Below, piece after piece: positions 5,758-11,993 of a stretch of 20,982 nt of DNA. The first letter of the stretch is position 1. Every line of letters starts with the position of its first letter. The notes beneath the pieces are model-generated. The model was not told the origin of the DNA and searched no databases. It saw only the letters and a program-made list of their open reading frames with translations. The stretch is taken from positions 1 to 20,982 of the IMG/VR virus record IMGVR_UViG_3300021379_002126; one strand, given 5' to 3'. The translations under genes were made by a program, and so were the position numbers. The DNA is from a virus.

Positions 5758-7571
5758 TATACCAGTTTGAATTCGTGTTTTGTAATTCCGTTGTGTAGAT
5801 AGCTGATACTTTTTTGGGTTGTAGAATGCGGATAAAATACAGCTTTAAATAAACCTTCCTTCTTCCCAATACCCTCTAAAGACAATTGATTCTCTAAAGC
5901 TTGATCATATGGAAGGGTTTTACAAACATAAGGATTATCTTCAATAAAATCAAAATATTCAATTTTTGTAAACACATAAATATCAAATTCTTTATATAAA
6001 TTTTTAAACCTTTTCATTAAGGAATTCACTAAAAGAACATCTACTTCAGATTGAGGAATAACAACAGCGATTCTACTGTTTTTATTTTTGTTGCCTAAAA
6101 TATCCTGCAAAGATTGAACTGTAGATTTTTTTATTTGCTGTTGAGCTACAGATTGAAAATGTTTGGTTACCGCCTCTGGTTTTTCACCTAACCTGATTTT
6201 TTGCACCCAATGTTTTAAACCAGCAGAGTCTTTGCTAACATCCTCATCTAGAATGTTTTTATAAAGATCAATTACAAACTCTTCAACACTTTTTTTATTT
6301 TCAGGGGTGTATTGTGGATTATAATCCCGAATTTTTTTATCGTAATCATAATCAACTTCAGGCATGTTATCAATAATCTCTTCGAGTTTCTTGCCGATAA
6401 CCTCTGTAGAGAAATTGTCAATAACCCACTGACGAGCAATTTTACCCATTTTATTTTTTTCTTCTATAGACATGTTATATACATAATCTATATTGAGAAA
6501 AATCGAATCTGGACAAGTAGAAGCTTTAATGAATTGCGTTCCGGGTTCTCTATATTCAGTCCAATCGAGTGGAATGCCCCCGCTTTCATCTGTACAGTTA
6601 TCTTCGCCACATGAGTAATTTGTAACTAAAGTAACAAGCTCTGTGAGCTTAGCTTCTTGAATAGGAATCTCTTGACCTCCACTAGTAAAAGGGTGGCAAT
6701 AAACATCCATCAAATTATAAATCTCATTTAACTGCGCTTCAGTTACACCTTTGCGAGTATTGGTTGTATTGACTGTTTTTTTAGATCCGCAGTTGTTGCA
6801 GTCTTGCTCCTGACCTCTATAATTTGAAACAGTATAAGTATTACACTTTGAGCAAACATGGGTAGTCAAAATATCAGAATTACTTAAACCCTTTTCGCTT
6901 ATTAATTTATTTATATCCCACCCTTCTTTCCAATGAGTGTGAAGAAATAGTTTTGCATTAGAGTCAGGCTTATATTCTTTAAAACGCTTAAACCCCTCAA
7001 GTAAATTTGGAACTGATTTGCGAAGTTGATTTCTAAAAACAAAACCAATAATAAACTCATCCGACAAGCCGTGAGACTCTCTGAGTTTTGATTTATCGTC
7101 ATCAGACATCTTGAAAAAGTTCTCATGCTCTAGGGAACCTCTTAAGGTCTTAATGTGATTATACCCTAAGTCGGCCATTGCTTTCTCTGCAAAGCTAGCC
7201 CATACGTAATAATGTTTTGTTTTTGGAGCGTATTCAACAGCTTGCGGTAGTATGGGAAGACTGTCCAAGGTCGTCCAGATCATACAATTAATTTTATTCC
7301 ACCAAGGTTTCAAATGGTAGTCTTTGAAAGCCCAAATATCTTCCATCCCAATATAAACGTCAGGCTTAAATTCTTTTACAGCTCTATCAACAGCTGATAC
7401 ACCATAGCCTTCAGCTCTTTGTGCGTTTTGATCTAAAGATTTTAAAACTGATTGATTAGGTAAACCCCCAACACATTCCCAAGGCATCAACTTTAAATGA
7501 GGAGCATCCCAAGCTACGCCATTAGCTAACTCAATTAATTCATATTTACCAGTATTATGCAGATAACGCAT
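5757..7571 (-). CDS. GT4-like glycosyltransferase with zinc ribbon, DUF4214 and GT9 N-half
   Basis: The ORF from the first ATG encodes 604 aa. Residues 1-400 are a GT-B, GT4-like enzyme: donor-binding segment FRNQLRKSVPNLLEGFKRF (179-197) and SGGQEIPIQEA (297-307), in which the second Glu of the ExnE motif (E306) is kept and the first is Gly. A CxxC-x14-CxxC zinc ribbon (C240, C243, C258, C261) is inserted before it. Residues 429-480 match DUF4214 (EFVIDLYKNIL...GLKHWV...). Residues 499-604 are the N-terminal Rossmann half of a GT9 enzyme, completed by the next gene. The first ATG is not the natural N-terminus: 21 in-frame codons upstream encode the expected first strand and glycine loop (VLIHSNSCRAFTGFGKN), with no ATG/GTG/TTG. 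See the separate entry at 7572-7640. Acceptor unknown. Confidence 0.8.
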   Translation of the reverse strand: MRYLHNTGKYELIELANGVAWDAPHLKLMPWECVGGLPNQSVLKSLDQNAQRAEGYGVSAVDRAVKEFKPDVYIGMEDIWAFKDYHLKPWWNKINCMIWTTLDSLPILPQAVEYAPKTKHYYVWASFAEKAMADLGYNHIKTLRGSLEHENFFKMSDDDKSKLRESHGLSDEFIIGFVFRNQLRKSVPNLLEGFKRFKEYKPDSNAKLFLHTHWKEGWDINKLISEKGLSNSDILTTHVCSKCNTYTVSNYRGQEQDCNNCGSKKTVNTTNTRKGVTEAQLNEIYNLMDVYCHPFTSGGQEIPIQEAKLTELVTLVTNYSCGEDNCTDESGGIPLDWTEYREPGTQFIKASTCPDSIFLNIDYVYNMSIEEKNKMGKIARQWVIDNFSTEVIGKKLEEIIDNMPEVDYDYDKKIRDYNPQYTPENKKSVEEFVIDLYKNILDEDVSKDSAGLKHWVQKIRLGEKPEAVTKHFQSVAQQQIKKSTVQSLQDILGNKNKNSRIAVVIPQSEVDVLLVNSLMKRFKNLYKEFDIYVFTKIEYFDFIEDNPYVCKTLPYDQALENQLSLEGIGKKEGLFKAVFYPHSTTQKSISYLHNGITKHEFKLV

Positions 7572-7584
7572 AATATTTTTTTTG

Positions 7585-7617
7585 TTCTTGCCGAATCCTG
7601 TAAAAGCTCTGCAAGAA
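7585..7617 (-). repeat. Inverted repeat downstream of the slippery site
   Basis: On the minus strand TTCTTGC (7617-7611) can pair perfectly with GCAAGAA (7591-7585) around a 19-nt loop. It begins 16 nt after the A AAA AAG heptamer, longer than the usual 5-9 nt spacer of frameshift stimulators. It may be a weak stimulator, a translation-control hairpin or chance. Confidence 0.35.
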
Positions 7618-7627
7618 TTTGAATGTA

Positions 7628-8128
7628 TTAAAACTTTTTTCTTCTCTGTCGCGATTTAATCTCTTCGTTTTTCGTCAAGCGGAAAGCGTAGATCTCTTGT
7701 AGAGCAAACTTAAAAAATTCTAAAAGGCAATAAGCCTCTGACATTTCAACCCCAACACCAAACTTATTAGTCGAATTCCTAATGATCCCAAATGAAAAAG
7801 CATTACTTCTACCCTGCCTCTCCCAAGGCTTAAACGAGATCTGAGTCTTATTATCTTCATAAGAATGGTAAGCCGAAAACTCAGTATACTTTTCGATAGC
7901 ATGGATCAACCCACCGATTTCAACTTCATTAAGCTTAATTGAAATAGAGGCTTCTGGATTTTTGGAGTTTTGAGAGAAAGATCCCGTCTTCTTCTTATCA
8001 TCCCAAGAAAACTGCCTGACAGCCCTGACATAAACACAAGGCTCCCCTTTTTTATTTGCGCTCCCAATATCACAGCTGAAAGCGCATCCTGTGTTTCTAG
8101 GGTTTGGTTTATAAAGCTGAATAATCAT
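7628..8128 (-). CDS. Putative ssDNA-binding protein (PC4/Whirly-like pattern)
   Basis: The 166-aa product opens MIIQLYKPNPRNTGCAFSCDIG and continues with alternating strands: VYVRAVRQFSWDD, SISIKLNEVEIGGLIHAIEKY, then TQISFKPW and AFSFGIIRN. It closes with a long helix (about 130-152) and a basic tail ending RQRRKKF. A four-stranded sheet presenting aromatic and basic residues followed by a helix, with W/F-rich strands, resembles small ssDNA- or RNA-binding folds such as PC4/Whirly. Phage proteins with this opening sit near replication genes. This is pattern recognition, not a firm family assignment. It has its own promoter and no Shine-Dalgarno sequence. Its last codons form a potential frameshift site into the following glycosyltransferase. 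Confidence 0.4.
   Translation of the reverse strand: MIIQLYKPNPRNTGCAFSCDIGSANKKGEPCVYVRAVRQFSWDDKKKTGSFSQNSKNPEASISIKLNEVEIGGLIHAIEKYTEFSAYHSYEDNKTQISFKPWERQGRSNAFSFGIIRNSTNKFGVGVEMSEAYCLLEFFKFALQEIYAFRLTKNEEIKSRQRRKKF
7634..7640 (-). promoter_or_regulatory. Candidate -1 frameshift heptamer A AAA AAG
   Basis: On the minus strand the upstream gene ends AGA AAA AAG TTT TAA. The underlying heptamer A AAA AAG is in the correct phase for tandem -1 slippage and is the same heptamer used in E. coli dnaX. After slippage the ribosome would read GTT TTA ATA CAT, entering the glycosyltransferase frame precisely at its conserved first strand. The in-frame stop follows one codon after the heptamer. A purine-rich AGAGAAG lies immediately upstream. 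Whether slippage occurs is not shown. Confidence 0.5.
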
Positions 8129-8133
8129 ACCCG

Positions 8134-8161
8134 ATAATACTCAAATGAAGATTTAATTCAA
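8134..8161 (-). promoter_or_regulatory. Promoter giving a (nearly) leaderless transcript
   Basis: The minus strand carries TTGAAT (8161-8156), a 16-bp spacer and TATTAT (8139-8134). Only five bases (CGGGT) separate the -10 box from the ATG at 8128, and there is no Shine-Dalgarno sequence. Transcription would start at or within two bases of the start codon. The site fills the 36-bp gap between two genes. Confidence 0.5.
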
Positions 8162-8164
8162 TAA

Positions 8165-9235
8165 TTAATCTTCTAGTTTTGATTCTAAAATAGGTTCAGT
8201 GATATTAGTTAATATGAATCTTCTATGATCTTTTATAATCGGTATTTTGCAAAGCCTTTGATAATTTTGAGAAAAAGAATCAATAATACTAATGATTATT
8301 TCTATCCTACTAGACTCATATAAATAAACTTCTTTTAAATATTGAAGAAGGTATTGCAAAGCTTTTACTCTGAGCTGGATTTCATAAAATGTATCGTAAA
8401 GCTCTTGATTAATAGGCACTCCCATTCTATCACTAACTCTATTTAAAATAGCTTTCTCTATATTCTTGTTGAATCCATGAAAAAGAACAAGATTTATAAC
8501 ATCAGAATAAAAGTGTCCTTTGCAAGCGTATCTTAAATCTTTAAAAGAAAACCCATCTTGAGTAACAAATAAAGAATTCTTGTTGAAATCCCCAACGATA
8601 TTCCCTGTGTATTTTTTAGGAATAAGTTTTAAACGCTGTTTAATGTCTGATTTTAAATTATTAATAATTAATTCACACCTATTGTAATCAGAATGAGACT
8701 CGATATAAGACTTTTGGTCTTGATCAAAAATAGAAGACATGTCAGATTCTTCTAATAATTTATTCAAAATAGTCTTGTATGTTATTCTATAATTATCTCT
8801 TGAAGCAAAATCTTCATAGATATCGCAGAACAAATTTAATTCGGTCGATAGATAAGATCTACCATAATCAAATAAAGACTCCGACATTTTTGATTCGCAA
8901 ATTAAATACAAAATCTTATCTCCAACCTTCACTATACCATCATCCAAATATTTTGATGTGGCAATAGATTTGCAATTTTTGATATTCTTAATCTCTCTTA
9001 TGAATTTTTCACTTTTATGATCTAACGAGAACTTTAACTCAAATATCCCATCATTATTTCTAATTTCGTAAAAATCATAATCTTCTTCGAAACAAACTAA
9101 AGACAATTTTTCAATAGGTATATCACACTTAGAATGATCTAAAATTCTTTTTATGATCTTTGTTTCGGCAGACGTTATTCTTCCACTAGAAGGTAAGCTA
9201 TATAAACGATCTTTAAAAATAGAATTAGTTTTCAC
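8165..9235 (-). CDS. Degenerate aminoglycoside-phosphotransferase/kinase-like protein
   Basis: The 356-aa product is not confidently assigned, but its motif order matches the APH/choline-kinase fold. It has an N-lobe sheet with FELKFSLD (K68 at the ATP-binding Lys position), a helix with FIREIKNI (E81 as salt-bridge partner) and a hinge strand ILYLICE (108-114). Later comes GNIVGDFNKNSLFV (211-224) in place of HGDLHxxN, and FSFKDLRYACKGHFYSDVINL (229-249) in place of the IDWExAxxGDPxxDLA segment. D216, D233 and D245 are kept; the catalytic-loop His is Val and the Asn is displaced, so activity is doubtful. Translation begins at GTG; no upstream or early downstream ATG exists. An extended -10 box five bases before the GTG implies a leaderless mRNA. 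It is the first gene after the replication operon terminator. Confidence 0.4.
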   Translation of the reverse strand: MKTNSIFKDRLYSLPSSGRITSAETKIIKRILDHSKCDIPIEKLSLVCFEEDYDFYEIRNNDGIFELKFSLDHKSEKFIREIKNIKNCKSIATSKYLDDGIVKVGDKILYLICESKMSESLFDYGRSYLSTELNLFCDIYEDFASRDNYRITYKTILNKLLEESDMSSIFDQDQKSYIESHSDYNRCELIINNLKSDIKQRLKLIPKKYTGNIVGDFNKNSLFVTQDGFSFKDLRYACKGHFYSDVINLVLFHGFNKNIEKAILNRVSDRMGVPINQELYDTFYEIQLRVKALQYLLQYLKEVYLYESSRIEIIISIIDSFSQNYQRLCKIPIIKDHRRFILTNITEPILESKLED

Positions 9236-9240
9236 AGTGT

Positions 9241-9249
9241 ATTATAGCA
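9241..9249 (-). promoter_or_regulatory. Extended -10 promoter, leaderless GTG start
   Basis: The minus strand reads TGCTATAAT (9249-9241), a perfect -10 hexamer with the TGn extension, followed by ACACT and the GTG start codon at 9235. Transcription is expected to begin at the start codon itself. No convincing -35 box is present, which is normal for extended -10 promoters; the -35 region lies inside the upstream terminator hairpin. Confidence 0.65.
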
Positions 9250-9275
9250 AAAACCCACCCCTTTTAAAGGGTGGG
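9249..9275 (-). terminator. Rho-independent terminator of the replication operon
   Basis: A perfect 7-bp stem (CCCACCC 9254-9260 pairing GGGTGGG 9269-9275) with an 8-base loop is followed on the minus strand by five T residues (9253-9249). It lies 64 bp after the stop of the 71-aa gene that ends the replication operon, and its last T is the first base of the next promoter's extended -10 element. Confidence 0.88.
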
Positions 9276-9338
9276 CTTCTGAATGTTAATAATAATAAAG
9301 AAACACGAACAAACACCAACAATTAAAGCATCTAAAAC

Positions 9339-9554
9339 TTAGGAGATTTTCCCAAAAGTTTTAGAACCTGATCGAACACCAGCGATACTCGTCTTAGAAA
9401 AACGGCGAGAGCGCTTAGAATTACGATCATAAACCATAATGGTTTTGTCTGTCTCTGACTGAAGCTGGGCATTCAAAGACTCACCCTGCTTAGTATAAAG
9501 GCCAAAAAAACGACCTTTTGAATTGCGAATAGCTTTTAATACTGTTCTGCTCAT
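9339..9554 (-). CDS. Small basic protein, unknown function
   Basis: The 71-aa product is not recognised. It is rich in Lys, Arg and Ser and appears to be mostly beta: KGRFFGLYTKQGE, KTIMVYDRN, RRFSKTSIAGVRSGSKTF. This looks like a small SH3-like or OB-like barrel that could contact nucleic acid. It starts nine bases after the Clp-type ATPase stop and is the last gene before the operon terminator, so it is co-transcribed with the unfoldase and the polymerase. A role as an adaptor for the unfoldase or as a DNA-binding accessory factor is conceivable only from position. Confidence 0.55.
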   Translation of the reverse strand: MSRTVLKAIRNSKGRFFGLYTKQGESLNAQLQSETDKTIMVYDRNSKRSRRFSKTSIAGVRSGSKTFGKIS

Positions 9555-9563
9555 GATTAGATA

Positions 9564-11981
9564 TTAATAAACTTTAACCTCTTTGTCAACAATTTTTAAT
9601 GATATTTTTTTGCTATTTTGATTATTAATCATAAAGGAAGCTAATGGGAATTGAACAAGTTGAATAACTAGAGATTTGATGTTTCTAGCGTTCAGTTTCT
9701 TATTTTTAACTTCTTGAACAATGAATCTATTAACAGACTTAGGAACTGATAAGCTTACCTCTTTTGCTTGTAAACGTTCTCTAACTTTATCAATTTCTCT
9801 ACTTACAATACTTTCCATGATTTTATCATTTAAAGCATTAAAGATTAAGGTGTTTTCGATTCTCGCAATCAACTCAGGACGAAGATATTTAGCCAAACTC
9901 TCTTTATAAGAGACTTCCTCATTATTATCATTGATGAATCCCACAGAACTTTTCGCTGCTTCTTGATGACCAATATTAGTGGTTAAGATGATGATGCATT
10001 TTGAAAGGTCAATTTTCCTGTTAAAATTATCAGAAACATAACCTTCATCCAAAAGATGAAGCAAAAGGTCTAAAATCTTTGGGTCAGACTTCTCAATCTC
10101 ATCAAAAAGAATAACTGAATTTGGATTTTCGCTAACAAACTCCGTTAAGATACCACCTTCTTCATGACCTATATAACCAGCATTAGCCCCAAGCAATTTT
10201 GAAACCCCTGTCTTATCTTGGTACTCACTCATGTTAATTTGAAGGAATGAGTTCTGATTACCAAAAAAGTATTTAGCTATATTCTTGGCTGTAAATGTTT
10301 TTCCTACGCTTGTTGGACCAACAAATAAGAAGTTAGCTAATGGTTTGTTAGGGTCGTTTAAGCCAACCTTAACTGAAGATAGAATATTGTAAATTCGATC
10401 CATAGCTTCATCTTGGCCAAAGATCTCCTTCTTCATCTTATTTTTAAATAAAGAAAAAGATTTATTGCTTTCCCCGATCACTTTTTTGGGGATGCCAGTT
10501 TTCTTTTCAAAGACTTCAAGAATTTGATCTCTAGATATTTTTCTAGATCTATCCTTCTTCCCTATATAAGAAACCAAATCTTTAACATAATCCTTAATTA
10601 AAGCTTCTGTTTCAATTTCTGATTCTTCCTCAACACCACCGATATTAAACCTTTCTCTGATTGACTGTAACTCGTCTTCATCATAATCATCTTGGATTTT
10701 AGCTTTGGCTCCAACCTGATCAATTACATCAAAAGCTTTGTCTGGAAATCTTTTGTTTGATAAGTATATCTCTGATAAATCTAAGATATCTTGAATATTT
10801 CTTTTTGAATATTTAACCCTGTGGAAATCTTCATAAAAGGAAATGCAGCTGTTAATCATTTCAGCTGTCTGAGCTTTTGTTGGTTCTGTAATCTCAACTT
10901 TATCAAATCTCCTTTTAATAGCTGGGTCTTTATCGAAAGATTTTTTGTACTCTTTGAATGTCGTCGCACCAATACACTTAATAGCTCCTCTAGCTAAAGC
11001 TGGCTTTAACATATTAGAAGCGTCTATAGAAGTATCATTTGATGATCCTGCACCCATAAGGGTATGGATTTCATCAAAAAACAGAATGATATCATCTCTA
11101 TCCTCAACTTCTTTAACTAACCCTTTAAATCTTTCTTCAAACTGGCCTCTATACATCGTACCAGCTAACATAGAAGCAATATCTACAGAATATAAAGTAC
11201 AGTAGGATATATGGGCTGGAACCTCTCCTTTGACTATTTTTTGAGCTAAACCTTCAACGATAGCACTCTTACCAACTCCAGCCTCACCGATTAAAATTGC
11301 ATTACTTTTATTCTTTTTAGAAATGATTTCTATCACTTCAGCAATCTCTGCATCCCTAGAAGTGATAGGGGTTTGAGAAACCTCCATCGCCTTTTGATTA
11401 AGATCAACACAAAACTCAGATAAGTATTTTGTTTTTGGGTAAGAGCCAATCCTTTCCAGAATATCTTCGGTAGAAGGAAATTCAAAATTAGCTTTCTCTT
11501 TTGGGGCTGTTAAATTGGAGTCTATAATAATCTCAAATAAAACATCTGAGATATACTTAATGTCTAAACCTCTAGAATTTACATACTCCAAGAATTTGCA
11601 TTTAGCATCCGTCTTCAAGATGCAATACAAAATATGCTCTACACCAACAAAGTAATCTTCGTTCTCATCAGAAAACGACTTAGCGTCAGCAACGATGTCA
11701 TTTAATTCTTTATGCCAAGCATTACTATTCTTTGACCTTTTAAAGTACTCCTTATTCTTTGAGGCGAATGGTTTAAAATCTTTTATGAACTCTTTAGATG
11801 TATAATCAATGCCTCTACTTTGGAATAATAATTCTACTCTATCAGATAGATTACTTACGCAACCATACATTAAATGTGGGCTTCTAATCCAATCGTGAGA
11901 ATTGGAAGCAGCAAAGAGCTTAGCGTCTTTAATTGCCTTCTTAGCATTTGGAGTCAAATTATATTCTGTAAATGACATCAT
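9564..11981 (-). CDS. clpA/clpC-like: ClpA/ClpC-type AAA+ unfoldase with ClpP-docking loop
   Basis: The 805-aa product is a full two-ring Hsp100. It has a Clp N-domain (about 1-150) and AAA1 with Walker A GEAGVGKS (232-239), pore loop MYRGQFEERF (276-285) and Walker B ILFFDEI (299-305). AAA2 has Walker A GPTSVGKT (555-562), pore loop GYIGHEEGG (602-610) and Walker B VILFDEIE (623-630). There is no ClpB-size middle domain, so it is of ClpA/ClpC type. In AAA2, VGF (680-682) sits exactly where ClpA has IGL and ClpC has VGF, the ClpP-binding tripeptide, so it could dock on host ClpP. It follows the polymerase by 12 nt, with an AGGTG ribosome-binding site nine bases before ATG. Two Met codons are adjacent at the start. 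No phage ClpP is visible. Confidence 0.93.
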   Translation of the reverse strand: MMSFTEYNLTPNAKKAIKDAKLFAASNSHDWIRSPHLMYGCVSNLSDRVELLFQSRGIDYTSKEFIKDFKPFASKNKEYFKRSKNSNAWHKELNDIVADAKSFSDENEDYFVGVEHILYCILKTDAKCKFLEYVNSRGLDIKYISDVLFEIIIDSNLTAPKEKANFEFPSTEDILERIGSYPKTKYLSEFCVDLNQKAMEVSQTPITSRDAEIAEVIEIISKKNKSNAILIGEAGVGKSAIVEGLAQKIVKGEVPAHISYCTLYSVDIASMLAGTMYRGQFEERFKGLVKEVEDRDDIILFFDEIHTLMGAGSSNDTSIDASNMLKPALARGAIKCIGATTFKEYKKSFDKDPAIKRRFDKVEITEPTKAQTAEMINSCISFYEDFHRVKYSKRNIQDILDLSEIYLSNKRFPDKAFDVIDQVGAKAKIQDDYDEDELQSIRERFNIGGVEEESEIETEALIKDYVKDLVSYIGKKDRSRKISRDQILEVFEKKTGIPKKVIGESNKSFSLFKNKMKKEIFGQDEAMDRIYNILSSVKVGLNDPNKPLANFLFVGPTSVGKTFTAKNIAKYFFGNQNSFLQINMSEYQDKTGVSKLLGANAGYIGHEEGGILTEFVSENPNSVILFDEIEKSDPKILDLLLHLLDEGYVSDNFNRKIDLSKCIIILTTNIGHQEAAKSSVGFINDNNEEVSYKESLAKYLRPELIARIENTLIFNALNDKIMESIVSREIDKVRERLQAKEVSLSVPKSVNRFIVQEVKNKKLNARNIKSLVIQLVQFPLASFMINNQNSKKISLKIVDKEVKVY

Positions 11982-11993
11982 AATATATTACAC

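Larger units (their letters stand above)
7572..7640 (-). other. N-terminal coding extension of the glycosyltransferase without a normal start codon
   Basis: In the frame of the downstream glycosyltransferase, codons from 7640 read KKVLIHSNSCRAFTGFGKN and run without a stop into the ATG at 7571. This is the canonical opening of GT4 enzymes (first beta strand, then a TGFG loop). The frame stays open up to a TAA at 7658-7656. No ATG, GTG, TTG or CTG occurs in it; the only conceivable starts are ATC (7655), ATA or ATT. The segment overlaps the end of the preceding gene in the -1 frame. Confidence 0.75.

Noticed and set aside
5741-5775. Second programmed frameshift at the GT9 junction
   Set aside because: The next gene is in the -1 frame, but no slippery heptamer precedes the stop; a TAATG reinitiation joint is the simpler reading.
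7634-7640. Homopolymer sequencing error as the sole explanation of the glycosyltransferase frame
   Set aside because: One extra A would fuse two unrelated proteins permanently and would not create a normal start codon; it stays possible only if reads disagree.
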